Positions 8,502 through 17,465 of a DNA stretch of 64,000 bases are shown here, piece by piece. This DNA comes from Ktedonospora formicarum (GTDB taxonomy: Bacteria; Chloroflexota; Ktedonobacteria; Ktedonobacterales; Ktedonobacteraceae): contig NZ_BNJF01000002.1 in NCBI RefSeq assembly GCF_016587355.1, positions 1,488,001 to 1,552,000 of the forward strand, read 5' to 3'. Every line of letters begins with the position of its first letter. Positions within the stretch are counted from its first letter, which is position 1. The translations under genes and the position numbers were made by a program. Below the pieces are notes generated by a model. The model did not search any database. It was not told the DNA's origin and saw nothing but the letters and a program-made list of their open reading frames with translations.

Positions 8502-8547
8502 TAAAGTGAGTCGGGGCTGCCATATTTGGCGACCCCGACTCACTTTA
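8502..8547 (-). terminator. Hairpin terminator after the acetyltransferase gene
   Basis: Perfect 15-bp arms (8502-8516, TAAAGTGAGTCGGGG, and 8533-8547) with a further GCC/GGC pairing inside. On the minus strand the exit is TTTATAAAC. It lies 23 bases after the stop at 8571. Confidence 0.7.
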
Positions 8548-8570
8548 AGGAATACGTAACGTGTGAACTT

Positions 8571-9140
8571 TTATAAGATGTGTTCTTCCCATATAAAGAT
8601 GTCCATCTCAGCCATGCTCTTTGGAGCATGTGGATTGTTGCTGTGTGGTTGTAATTCTCCTTGCCACCAGCCAACATCATGCCAGGTACCTAGTTTATAG
8701 CCCACCTTATGATAGACCCCTAGCGGTCGCATACCCATGGCCTCATGGAGTGCTACACTGCCAGCGTTAGGTAGTGTAATGCCAGCATATGCGTTATAAA
8801 ATCCCTGTTGGCGGAGTAGCTGAAAAAGTGCTGTATACAGCCTACGTCCTATTCCCCGGTGGCGGCTCTGCTCATGAACATAGACAGATACATCGACCGC
8901 CCATTGATAGGCTGCCCGGGTGCGATGCTGACTGGCATAGGCGTAACCTGACAACCTATCCGCATCTTCATAGACCAGCCAGGGGAATTTTGTAAGTGTA
9001 TGCTCAATACGCCGTTGGATCTCGTCGATGGAAGGAGGGGTTGTTTCAAATGATATTGGGGTGTGGCTGACAATAGGGGCGTAAATGTCTTGAATGGCCT
9101 GAGCGTCCTTCGCGCGAGCTAAACGGATGCGTTGTGACAT
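8571..9140 (-). CDS. Phosphinothricin-type GNAT N-acetyltransferase
   Basis: A 189-residue GNAT enzyme whose pattern fits the phosphinothricin/methionine-sulfoximine acetyltransferase subgroup: IYAPIVSHTPISFETTPPS at the N-terminus, VSVYVHEQSRHRGIGRRLY as the acetyl-CoA loop, AGITLPNAGSVALHEAMGM, and the C-terminal GVYHKVGYKLGTWHDVGWWQ. Members acetylate small amino-acid analogues, usually for resistance. It is a single gene with its own hairpin terminator. The natural substrate is unknown. Confidence 0.9.
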   Translation of the reverse strand: MSQRIRLARAKDAQAIQDIYAPIVSHTPISFETTPPSIDEIQRRIEHTLTKFPWLVYEDADRLSGYAYASQHRTRAAYQWAVDVSVYVHEQSRHRGIGRRLYTALFQLLRQQGFYNAYAGITLPNAGSVALHEAMGMRPLGVYHKVGYKLGTWHDVGWWQGELQPHSNNPHAPKSMAEMDIFIWEEHIL

Positions 9141-9585
9141 GTGGCATATTCTCCTCCGATAGTTTTATTTCGTAGCCCTGCCGGCGTCATCGCGTCGTGG
9201 TTCTCTTCTTAGGATACAGGACAAATCGAGGTGATCGCAAGGCGGAAACTCCTCTTTCCTTTGGGACTGGGTATTTTCCTATGTATGCTTGTGTATACTT
9301 GCGAGATGTGGTACAACAGTAGGGATTTATCTGCTGGCTGCTTGGTAAGATCATGGTGTTCGACACCACAAGCATGCAGGCACACTGGCGACTGCTCCAG
9401 ACAGTAAAGCGGCGTGGTGTCCTCTACGAAATGAGGCGGGTGAGAGTATGAGAAAGCCAGTGGTCCATGATCATTGCATATTCTCACGCCTGGGAGCCCA
9501 CAGGCTCTGCCGGGCTATGCTTTCATAAGGCGCGTATCTAATCCCAGAGCGTGTATCAACTTCGAGCCCCGAGGAAGGGGTTAGA
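9141..9585. other. Non-coding stretch, nothing recognised
   Basis: Only short overlapping frames without ribosome sites or recognisable motifs occur here. The right end (GAGGAAGGGG at 9571-9580) is the ribosome site of the next gene. The base composition becomes GC-rich towards 9550. Confidence 0.5.
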
Positions 9586-10596
9586 GTGTCACCCAAGTGG
9601 GGACGTATAAAGGAAGGGCTGGAAAGGGCGGTCGGCTGGCCGACCTTCAGCCTCGGCATGGGTCTGGCGGTGTGGGCGTTGATGTCTTCTTTGCCCGCAA
9701 CCGACAAGAACTTCAGCATCGCCGCCGCGATGCTGGCAGGCTTCGCGGCTCCCATCACATGGGTCGCGCAGAGGGCCGATGACCCGAGCGGTAACTGGCG
9801 TAAGCGCCGGGGGCTGTACATGTCCCTGACGCTTCTCCCGCTGATGCTGGGAATCTCGTACGCCGTGGGAACATTCACTGCTCGGTCCTACGAGGAGGGA
9901 GGACTGCACAATCTCGTGCAGTTCTCCTCGGTCAGCAGTGTCTACACGGCGCTGACCGAGGTGGTCTTCGTCCTGCTCGCAACCGGTGGACTGGCGGTCA
10001 GCACCAGCGGAACGCCCGAGCTGACGGAGGCTGACGGAACGCTCGACCTGACGAAGGACGACCAGAAGGTCGGCGGAACGCCCGAGCCGACGGAGGCCGA
10101 CCGGAAGGCCTGGCGGCGAGCGGTGTGGGCAACTACGGCATTCCTGGTCGTCTCCTACGGTGTGATCTTCGAGATCTGGTATAACCATTACCGGATTTCG
10201 CAGGCCTGGGCGACGATCATCCTGGTGGTCCAGATGATGGCCCACTTCATGCAGCTGGCTCTCGTCATCAGCTTCTGGCGGGTGCGGCCCTCCTCCTGGC
10301 GGAACCTTACGCGCCAGGAGATGTGGAAGAGCTGGCGGGCGTGGCAGGCCAGTGGGCCCGACACGTGGGCGAGTGTCCGAGATGCGGGCTTGACGGCCCT
10401 CATCTTCCGGCTAGGGGCCATATCGGTGGGGCTGCTCGCAACTGGTTCAGGAGGCGTGTTCCTCGTCGAGCTCACGGGGAACCTGCTGTTCCTGCCGCTC
10501 CCCTACGTGGTGAGCAGGAGCGGGGCCAGCGAGTCCCCGGTGGAGATGCTGCGCAGGGCGACACGGCGACTGCGTGGCAGGTACGCCAAGGGATAA
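9586..10596 (+). CDS. GC-rich polytopic membrane protein of unknown function
   Basis: A 336-residue protein with about seven hydrophobic spans (for example FSLGMGLAVWALMSSL, LYMSLTLLPLMLGISYAVGTF, AVWATTAFLVVSYGVIFEIW, ATIILVVQMMAHFMQLALVISF). A charged middle loop carries a degenerate repeat (GTPELTEADG... and GTPEPTEADR...). The start is GTG at 9586 behind GAGGAAGGGG. Third codon positions are overwhelmingly G or C, unlike the neighbours, and the gene has its own GC-rich terminator, so transfer from an actinobacterium-like donor is likely. I do not recognise a family. It is not in an operon. Confidence 0.75.
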   Translation: MSPKWGRIKEGLERAVGWPTFSLGMGLAVWALMSSLPATDKNFSIAAAMLAGFAAPITWVAQRADDPSGNWRKRRGLYMSLTLLPLMLGISYAVGTFTARSYEEGGLHNLVQFSSVSSVYTALTEVVFVLLATGGLAVSTSGTPELTEADGTLDLTKDDQKVGGTPEPTEADRKAWRRAVWATTAFLVVSYGVIFEIWYNHYRISQAWATIILVVQMMAHFMQLALVISFWRVRPSSWRNLTRQEMWKSWRAWQASGPDTWASVRDAGLTALIFRLGAISVGLLATGSGGVFLVELTGNLLFLPLPYVVSRSGASESPVEMLRRATRRLRGRYAKG

Positions 10597-10604
10597 GGAT
10601 GCGC

Positions 10605-10653
10605 GAGGCGGGTGCCGCACACGAGAGTGTGTGGTACCCGCCTCCTGCCTTTT
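10605..10653 (+). terminator. GC-rich intrinsic terminator
   Basis: An 18-bp stem (10605-10622 with 10627-10644, GAGGCGGGT...ACCCGCCTC) with two G-U pairs, tetraloop GAGA, then CTGCCTTTTT. It ends the GC-rich gene at 10596 and shares its composition. Confidence 0.9.
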
Positions 10654-10750
10654 TGACCCACACAAGTTTCTGCCTTCTATGTGTTCTTCCCTGCTCTGGA
10701 AGTAGTTGGTGTTATACAGGGCTTTGTGACTACTTCTTTCCCTACGTGCC

Positions 10751-10780
10751 TGGACATTTTTAATTTTCCTATGCTATACT
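10751..10780 (+). promoter_or_regulatory. Probable sigma-70-type promoter for the TPR kinase operon
   Basis: TGGACA (10751-10756) and TATACT (10775-10780) are each five-of-six matches to the -35 and -10 consensus, 18 bases apart. They lie just past the upstream terminator and about 220-275 bases before the kinase start, implying a long untranslated leader. No other feature was recognised in 10654-11003. Confidence 0.5.
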
Positions 10781-11003
10781 GACAAAAATGCATATATAAA
10801 TTAAAATAGTATAAGTATGTGATAGGAGTAAAAAGCGCCAGCAGAGAGACTGAACAGATTTGCTTTAGGTCTCTATTGATGACTATTTTCGCGACCACCC
10901 GATTTCTCCTTTTTTCCCCAGCAACAAACTCCACTCAAATTCAATCTAACCATGATCGTACTCAATGCGAACAGATAAATGCTTAAGATGAGCGTAGCAT
11001 CCT

Positions 11004-14000
11004 ATGTATGTTGAAAGCCTTCATTTTATACGGAAGGAGGATTCTTTTAGCGGTATGGAGCAAAGAGACCATTCAGAAAACCTCTCCAATGAGAGTATTA
11101 TGCATCGCTGGAAGGATCAGAGTCCTTTTCATCATGTACCCGAAACGTGGCAGATTGGTGATCGTATCCTCCAGGAGTATGAAGTGATGGGCCTGCTGGG
11201 AAACGGAAGAATGGGGGTTGTCCATAAAATACGCGATTACGCACGGAACTCCGATTTGGCGGTTAAAAGCCCCTTGCCAGGAATGTTTGCCAGCGAGGAA
11301 GACAAAGAAAATTTTGTACGTGAGGCTGAGACCTGGGTGCACCTGGAACCACATCCGAACATTGTGCTCTGTATGTATGTCCTGACTCTTGGTCACATTC
11401 CACGCATTTTTGCCGAATACGTTCAGGGAGGCACCCTCAAGGAGTGGATTCAGCGGCGCAAACTCTACAGGGGAGGGAAGACGAGCGCGCTGGCGCGGAT
11501 ACTCGATGTGTCTATTATGATGGCCCAGGGGATTTATGCCGCTCATGAACAGGGGGTAGTCCACCAGGACATTAAGCCTGCCAATGTGATGATGACAAAA
11601 GATGGTATAGCCAAAGTGACAGATTTTGGCTTAGCCAAAGCACGCGTATTGGCAAGCAGGGGAATGGAGCAGAGCGCCGAGCATAGTAGTCTGGTCACAG
11701 CTCAAGGATACACGTTATTTTATTGTTCCCCTGAGCAGTATGATGAGGAACCGTTGAGCCATAGGACAGACATCTGGAGCTGGGCTGTATCGGTCTTAGA
11801 GATGTTTGTTGGGGAAGTAACCTGGAGATCGGGAATCCTGGCATTGGAAGCTCTGGATGAGTTTAAGCCCCAGGACGCGTGTATTCCCGCGATGTCGCCT
11901 GAAATCAGAGAGGTGCTTAAACACTGTCTCCAGCAAAGACCGGAAGATCGCCCGTCCAGTATGTTACAGATCGCAAATGAATTGGAATTTATCTACCAGC
12001 GCGTGCCAGGCCATTCTTATCCGCGTACCGAGAAACACCACGGGAGCATTCCTCAATACCAGATTTTGACGAATCGAGCGAACTCACTCAACGAACTGGG
12101 AAAGTACGAAGAAGCCCTGGCAACCTATGAAGAGGTCATACGCCTAGACCCCAAAGGAGGGCGTATATACGGCAATAAGGGCGTTATACTGTTTCGACTT
12201 GAGCGCTATGGGGAGGCACTTGCCGCATTTGAAGAAAATTTACGCCTTGATCCTGAGTACGCGGAGGCATACTTTAACAAAGGAAAGACGTTAAAAGCAC
12301 TCGAACGTCATGAGGAAGCCCTGGCGATGTTCGAGAAGGCGGCTAACCTTGATCACTTAGATGCCCGCAAGCCTTATCACATAGGTACTACGCTCTACAC
12401 TCTCAATCGCTATGAGGAGGCACTGGTAGCGCTTGGGCAGAGTATTCAGCTTGATCCAGAGCCTGTGGATGCCTACGCCCTGCGAGGGGAAATTCTGTTT
12501 GAACTTGGTCGTTACGCAGAGTCTCTAGTAATGTTTGAACAGGCTCAGGCCCGCGACCCTGACAATGTTCTATATTCAGCCAGGCAAGGAGCTCTTCTTT
12601 TTTCGCTTGATCATTATGAGGAAGCATTGGAGGCTTTTGAGCGAAGCGGTCGTATTGGGCCAAACTTGACGGAGTTCTCTCTTATACAGGCGAGACTGCT
12701 GCAAAAACTTGGTCGTCATGAGGAAGCGCTTGCAATGTTTGAGCATATCCTCCGCCAGGACCCGAAGAATGCAGATGTCTATTTCAGCCAGGGGAGCCTG
12801 CTTGTTACCTTAAAACGCTATGAAGAGGCATTGGATGCATTAGACCAGTACAGACTCCTGCGCCCTGATGACATCGCTGCTTCTTGCGCCCGAGGAGAGG
12901 TATTAATGCTGCTCAATCGTCTTGAGGAGGCACTTGAAATATTCGAGCAGGTCATACGTAACCATCCAAATGATTCGCGCGCGCATGCGTTCAAAAAGAA
13001 GGTAGAGCTTGCTCTTGGTCGTCCTCATCAAGAAGTTACTGTTGAGAGGGATGTGTTGCAGTCGCATGTTGATAGCTTTGTGCTGCAAAAAGAAGTGCTG
13101 GAAGGGAAAAAATCATATGAGGACATCCTGTCCGAGCTTGATGAAGCCCTGCGTCTCGATTTTACGAACCCTTCCCATCATAATAATCGAGGTACGATCC
13201 TCTTTCTCCTCAAGCGTTACCAGGAAGCATTGGCAGAGTTTCAACTGATCCTCAATTTTCATCCCCACTACGCACTTGTGCACCAGAATAAAGGCCGAGT
13301 GCTGGTGGAGCTTCAATGTTATGAGGAAGCGTTAGCGGCGTATGAAGAGGCACAGCGTCTTGATCCTACCATTGCTGAGACCTATCTGAATCAAGGGGAG
13401 CTCCTGTGTCGATTAGAGCGCTATGAAGAGGCCCTGGCGACGTTTCAACATGGCGTGCAGCTTGAAACGTCCGACGCCCAGCTCTATTATAATTTAGGTG
13501 CCTTGTTGAGAATGTTTGAGAGAGACGATGAGGCCATCAATATCTACAAGCGGATGCAAGAGAAGTGTCCCGATTCCGCCGAACCTTATTTCTTACAAGG
13601 AGATATTCTCTATGATCTGGAGCGCTACGAGGAAGCACTTCTAACCATTGAACAGGCCCTTTACGTTGAACCCAATCATCCTACCGTTCACCTGGCTCAT
13701 AGTGAATATCTCTATGCTTTGGAACGCTATGAGGAGGCATTGACAGCAGTCGAGCAAGCTATTCGCCTTGAACCCAGCTATCTCGCAGCCTATCTTGATC
13801 AGGGCCAGTTTCTCTTTACGCTCAGACGCTATGAGGAGGCACTAGCAACGGTTGAGCAGGCAATTCGTCTTGATCCTGAGAATGTGCCTGCTCGCCTTCT
13901 GAAAGATGGCATACAAGCTACGAGGGACAGTGGTAAGCACCCGGAACGGAAGCGAGGCATTCTTCTTGTCAGTCATTTGGAGGTCTTGCCAGATGACATA

Positions 14001-14564
14001 TTGGAGTCCTTTGAGCAAAGTAAGGAAGATGTGCAACTTGTTCACAGTCGTATTGAACATTTAGTGGCACGAGGGAAGGACTTGTTTCAGCGCAAACAAT
14101 TTATGGAAGCTCAGACCGCAGTTGAGCAAGCCATTGGACTTGATCCTGATAACGCGGAGGCTTACGAGTTAAAAAGCCGAGTTTTGGTGGCTCTTGGACA
14201 TCAGAAAGCAGCGCTTGAAGCACTTGAGCAGGCAATTCGCCTGAATCCTTATTACACAGACTATGGCTTTTATGGTTTTCTTCTCCAAGAACAGGGACGA
14301 CATAAAGAGGCTCTCAAAGCCTTTGAACATCATATTCATATTGATTCTGGTTTTGCCCCAGCCTATTATATGAAAGGCAAGCTTCTGCTTTCCCTCAAAC
14401 GCTACGATAAAGCGTTAATTGCGTTTGAGCAAGCTATTCATCTTGATTCCAACATTGCAGAGTATCATCATGGCAAGGGCAAAGCACTACAGGCCTTAGG
14501 AAGAGGGAAGGCGGCTAAGGCTGCCTTCGCGAAAGCAAAAACAGGGAGGAAGCTCTTCGGATGA
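11004..14564 (+). CDS. Ser/Thr protein kinase with a long TPR array
   Basis: An 1186-residue protein. Residues about 50-335 are a eukaryotic-like kinase: GNGRMGVV loop, LAVKS (ATP lysine, about residue 86), catalytic loop HQDIKPAN (about 186; HQD replaces HRD, the Asp is kept), TDFGLA (about 206), CSPEQY and the C-lobe arginine in RPEDRPS. From about residue 350 to the end come some twenty or more TPR units of the form (Y/H)EEAL--(F/Y)E-AIRLDP--A-AY, with two divergent spacers near 690-720 and 975-1020. No membrane span is seen, so it is probably cytoplasmic. Start: ATG 11004 is the longest; ATG 11055 lies 14 bases after GGAAGGAGG and is also possible. The stop overlaps the next start (ATGA), so the two genes are translated together. 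Confidence 0.93.
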   Translation: MYVESLHFIRKEDSFSGMEQRDHSENLSNESIMHRWKDQSPFHHVPETWQIGDRILQEYEVMGLLGNGRMGVVHKIRDYARNSDLAVKSPLPGMFASEEDKENFVREAETWVHLEPHPNIVLCMYVLTLGHIPRIFAEYVQGGTLKEWIQRRKLYRGGKTSALARILDVSIMMAQGIYAAHEQGVVHQDIKPANVMMTKDGIAKVTDFGLAKARVLASRGMEQSAEHSSLVTAQGYTLFYCSPEQYDEEPLSHRTDIWSWAVSVLEMFVGEVTWRSGILALEALDEFKPQDACIPAMSPEIREVLKHCLQQRPEDRPSSMLQIANELEFIYQRVPGHSYPRTEKHHGSIPQYQILTNRANSLNELGKYEEALATYEEVIRLDPKGGRIYGNKGVILFRLERYGEALAAFEENLRLDPEYAEAYFNKGKTLKALERHEEALAMFEKAANLDHLDARKPYHIGTTLYTLNRYEEALVALGQSIQLDPEPVDAYALRGEILFELGRYAESLVMFEQAQARDPDNVLYSARQGALLFSLDHYEEALEAFERSGRIGPNLTEFSLIQARLLQKLGRHEEALAMFEHILRQDPKNADVYFSQGSLLVTLKRYEEALDALDQYRLLRPDDIAASCARGEVLMLLNRLEEALEIFEQVIRNHPNDSRAHAFKKKVELALGRPHQEVTVERDVLQSHVDSFVLQKEVLEGKKSYEDILSELDEALRLDFTNPSHHNNRGTILFLLKRYQEALAEFQLILNFHPHYALVHQNKGRVLVELQCYEEALAAYEEAQRLDPTIAETYLNQGELLCRLERYEEALATFQHGVQLETSDAQLYYNLGALLRMFERDDEAINIYKRMQEKCPDSAEPYFLQGDILYDLERYEEALLTIEQALYVEPNHPTVHLAHSEYLYALERYEEALTAVEQAIRLEPSYLAAYLDQGQFLFTLRRYEEALATVEQAIRLDPENVPARLLKDGIQATRDSGKHPERKRGILLVSHLEVLPDDILESFEQSKEDVQLVHSRIEHLVARGKDLFQRKQFMEAQTAVEQAIGLDPDNAEAYELKSRVLVALGHQKAALEALEQAIRLNPYYTDYGFYGFLLQEQGRHKEALKAFEHHIHIDSGFAPAYYMKGKLLLSLKRYDKALIAFEQAIHLDSNIAEYHHGKGKALQALGRGKAAKAAFAKAKTGRKLFG

Positions 14565-16105
14565 TACAACTAAAGCTGACAGCAGGATCGAAGTACATAA
14601 AAAGAAATGAAGAACAGGCTATCAAGGACCTACAGCGCCTTCTCTCCCAGGAAAATGGATATATCCTTCCAGCGACATTTATTGGCAAGCAGACCATGGA
14701 TCGTGAGATTGATGCGATCCTGCTGCTTCCAGATGCCATTTTCTTGCTTGACTTTAAAAATTGGCGGGGGCAGCGCATAGAAGTTGAGGGAAGCAATGGC
14801 AAGGTGAGACGCCTTATTGATGGCGTATGGAAAGATGAGCATAATACTTTGCCAAACTACCGGTATGCGGCCAAGGAATTAGGGGGACGCCTGAAAAAAG
14901 AGCGCAACTGGCTGCCTGTGGTTCCACCTGTTTATGCCGCTCTTGTCTTTACGAGTATCGGCCTTGATTCGCGCCCCCAGGTCTCATATGTGGGAGGGGA
15001 CCCGCAAAGGCCACAGCCAGAAGGTGCCGCTGGCGCTTGCCGTCTTGAGCAGTTGCCCCAACTCATCGCGGCTTTCCGTGCAGCCAATCCCACGAAGAAT
15101 ATCCATCTCAACGCGATACAACAAGCAAAGGTTGCGAATATCCTTCTCTCAGAAGTGAAGGTAGCTGCCAAATCGCGTCAGCGCAGCATTGAAGGGTATC
15201 TACTTTTAAATGAGCATCACAACGATGCTTTTCTTGACTGTAAGATTTTTCTGGGTGAGGGAGAAGTATTCAAAGATCCAGTCTGGATCAAAGAATATGG
15301 GCAGGTATTGGCGTCACAAGACCAGCGCGTGAAACGAGAGCAATTGATTTTGCGCCATGCCGATGTCTTGACTCGCTTTGCCCACTATAAACATATCGTT
15401 GAGTATCGCACCGTAAAATCAACCGATGAAAATCTCTATGTCATCCTTGCGCGCAGGTCTGGAGCTTTTTTAAGTGAACTCCTCTCCGGAGAATTGTATA
15501 GGGCAACTTCAGAGGAAGAATTGAAACAAATTCCTTTTGATCTGGCGGCACGCATACATATCCTGGGAGGGCTACTGAACGCGTTAGAATATCTGACACA
15601 ACAGTCAGGCTTTATGAAGAGCGCGTACCGGGATCTACGCCCAGATAGCATTTTTGTACAGATGAGTGAGGCGGAGCCAATTGCACAATTATTTAATTTT
15701 GATTGCACGAAAATACCGGGAAGCGGGACCAGATTGCATCATCTCAAAAAAGGAAAAGAGCGCGATAAGATGTGGGATGAATATGCCTCGCCGGAGCTAA
15801 TTGAGTATGTCGAAAAGGAACAGAGTACGCCAGCAGCGCCAGTCAGCTTTAAAGGAGATGTGCGTAGCGATATTTATTCCTGGGGGATTATTGCCTGGGA
15901 ACTGTTGACTGGGGAGCTACCATTCAAAAAAAGTGATGATAAGCTCATAGACAGACGTAGGCCTTGGCCGAATGAACTGGCCCCAGGACTGCGATTGGCA
16001 GAAAGTCGCCTGGAACCAGAAGCGATTCGCCTGATAGAGGCATGCCTTCTTCTTGACCCAATTCAGCGACCCGACTTGGCAACATTGAGAAGATATTTTC
16101 CCTAA
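14561..16105 (+). CDS. NERD nuclease-related domain fused to a kinase-like domain
   Basis: A 514-residue protein. Residues about 10-130 form a NERD domain with a PD-(D/E)xK-like core: Glu in RNEEQAI, Asp in DREIDAI (about 50) and LLDFKNW (about 63). Residues about 225-510 resemble a protein kinase: YRDLRPDS (about 355) in the place of HRDIKPEN, FNFDCTK where DFG is expected, YASPELIEY as APE, and SDIYSWGIIAWELLTGELPF. With no intact DFG and no clear glycine loop it may be a pseudokinase. NERD plus kinase is known from PglW of the Pgl phage-defence system, but no methylase, ATPase or phosphatase partner lies nearby. It is coupled by ATGA to the TPR kinase, which suggests the two proteins work together. 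Confidence 0.88.
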   Translation: MIQLKLTAGSKYIKRNEEQAIKDLQRLLSQENGYILPATFIGKQTMDREIDAILLLPDAIFLLDFKNWRGQRIEVEGSNGKVRRLIDGVWKDEHNTLPNYRYAAKELGGRLKKERNWLPVVPPVYAALVFTSIGLDSRPQVSYVGGDPQRPQPEGAAGACRLEQLPQLIAAFRAANPTKNIHLNAIQQAKVANILLSEVKVAAKSRQRSIEGYLLLNEHHNDAFLDCKIFLGEGEVFKDPVWIKEYGQVLASQDQRVKREQLILRHADVLTRFAHYKHIVEYRTVKSTDENLYVILARRSGAFLSELLSGELYRATSEEELKQIPFDLAARIHILGGLLNALEYLTQQSGFMKSAYRDLRPDSIFVQMSEAEPIAQLFNFDCTKIPGSGTRLHHLKKGKERDKMWDEYASPELIEYVEKEQSTPAAPVSFKGDVRSDIYSWGIIAWELLTGELPFKKSDDKLIDRRRPWPNELAPGLRLAESRLEPEAIRLIEACLLLDPIQRPDLATLRRYFP

Positions 16106-16140
16106 ATTTTAGCCATATGCTGGTAGAAAAGAAGGTGTGA

Positions 16141-16461
16141 TTATCCCCAGGTTGTAGGTAACGCGACGCATCTTCTCCCATTCCAGAGCATCAAGCGAAC
16201 CATCATTATTTCTGGCGTATTACCACATCTTGCGAACGAAACCTGTTGTGTTGTCAATGTTGGCGTGGTTGTATCACGTTGCTCGACATGTTGACTACAC
16301 AGCAGTAGGCACCCTAACAGGGGGACAATTATGTACCAACGCAGTTTTCTACTATGGTGAGCCATTGAGGACGTGACTCCTGAAGCGTAGGGAATCAAGA
16401 GTGGGAGCACAAACATTGCTGAGAGTGTGACTATATGGGTGAGCCATATTAAATTTAGCAT
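16141..16461 (-). CDS. Possible small membrane-anchored hypothetical protein
   Basis: From the ATG at 16461 a frame of 106 codons gives two hydrophobic stretches (IWLTHIVTLSAMFVLPLLIPYA and WYIIVPLLGCLLLC) and then a polar tail with three cysteines. There is no clear ribosome site and no family match that I recognise. A GTG at 16524 would extend it. It may be a chance frame; it is listed because 16106-16887 otherwise contains nothing recognisable. Confidence 0.22.
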   Translation of the reverse strand: MLNLIWLTHIVTLSAMFVLPLLIPYASGVTSSMAHHSRKLRWYIIVPLLGCLLLCSQHVEQRDTTTPTLTTQQVSFARCGNTPEIMMVRLMLWNGRRCVALPTTWG

Positions 16462-16887
16462 GATATTGTTGCGAGGTGCCTCTCTCGTCCGGTGGGAGGA
16501 TTTTTCTCTCACCACATGTAACACAAAACGATCTTATAGGTATATGCTCATACGCTTAGAAATTCCGAACATTTCCACTGGGAAAGGGTATCTCTTCCCG
16601 TTCACCATGAAATTTCTAGAAGCGTTCTTCAAGCACTATCTATTATCGCTATATGCTGATCAAGGGAGTATATAGACACCAAGCGAACAAATAAAAATCC
16701 GCTCAAGAATTTGTGATTTGAAAAATTTGATTATTAAGGAGTAGCTACGCATCTAAAAACAGCCCCAACCAAGTTATTACCTTGTTGGTAGCTGTCAGGT
16801 GGTAGCGCGAGGGGCCCTATAGTAGTAGAGCCTTCCTTGGGTTTGAGGCGTAGGCAGCGCTAAAGAGTATTCACAAACGAATGAAAG

Positions 16888-17196
16888 CTAAGCCTGCCCA
16901 CGGAAAGCGAACAGAATATAGAGAACTAAAAGGCATATTTGCACGATGAGTATAAGCCGCAACCTGTTGATGAAGGGGCGTTTGATCGTCTTATGCCGGA
17001 AATAATTTCGCGCAAAATATGCGGCAGGGGTGCCACCAGCAAATGCGAGTAATAATAAAACGTTCTCAGGAACTCTTTGCCATCTATTTTTGGCCGCATG
17101 CTTATCCAGGCCATAGACTACAAAAGTCACAATATTAAGTACAATAAAGTAAACAATAATTAACTTCAAGTTTGCCCTCGTCTCTTTTCGCAACAT
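16888..17196 (-). CDS. DUF1294 family small membrane protein
   Basis: A 102-residue protein with three hydrophobic spans. The middle region VVYGLDKHAAKNRWQRVPEN, then LLLLAFAGGTPAAYFARNYFRHKT, is the hallmark of DUF1294 (Y-x-DK-A...RIPE...GG-x-G...F-RHK). The family has no established function; some members are fused to a cold-shock domain, but none is seen here. The start ATG is at 17196 with only a weak ribosome site. It is a single gene, divergent from uppP. Confidence 0.85.
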   Translation of the reverse strand: MLRKETRANLKLIIVYFIVLNIVTFVVYGLDKHAAKNRWQRVPENVLLLLAFAGGTPAAYFARNYFRHKTIKRPFINRLRLILIVQICLLVLYILFAFRGQA

Positions 17197-17465
17197 ACAA
17201 GCAAAATCAGCCTTGCTTGTGTACCAATATCATATAACATCTTGCGAGGATGTAGAGATTGGGAAAGCTTGCCCCCGGTGTACTGGCGCTCGCTGATAGA
17301 GAGAATTTCTTCTCAAAAAGATAGACCCTGCCAATACATTCTCCTATTTTTAGGTAGAACATGTATTTGTCGTGCTATACTAGAAGGGCTTTTTTGGGGA
17401 TAAGAGAAACATCCCTTTCTTCAGGACGGCCAGACCAGTGAATGATAAATGATGGAGTAGGATGC

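Noticed and set aside
10323..10763. 146-codon frame overlapping the GC-rich membrane gene
   Set aside because: It is a second-frame shadow typical of GC-rich DNA and runs through the terminator at 10605-10653.
11004..16105. BREX-2/Pgl defence cluster
   Set aside because: The NERD-kinase fusion recalls PglW, but PglX methylase, PglY ATPase and PglZ phosphatase genes are absent, so the known system is not present.
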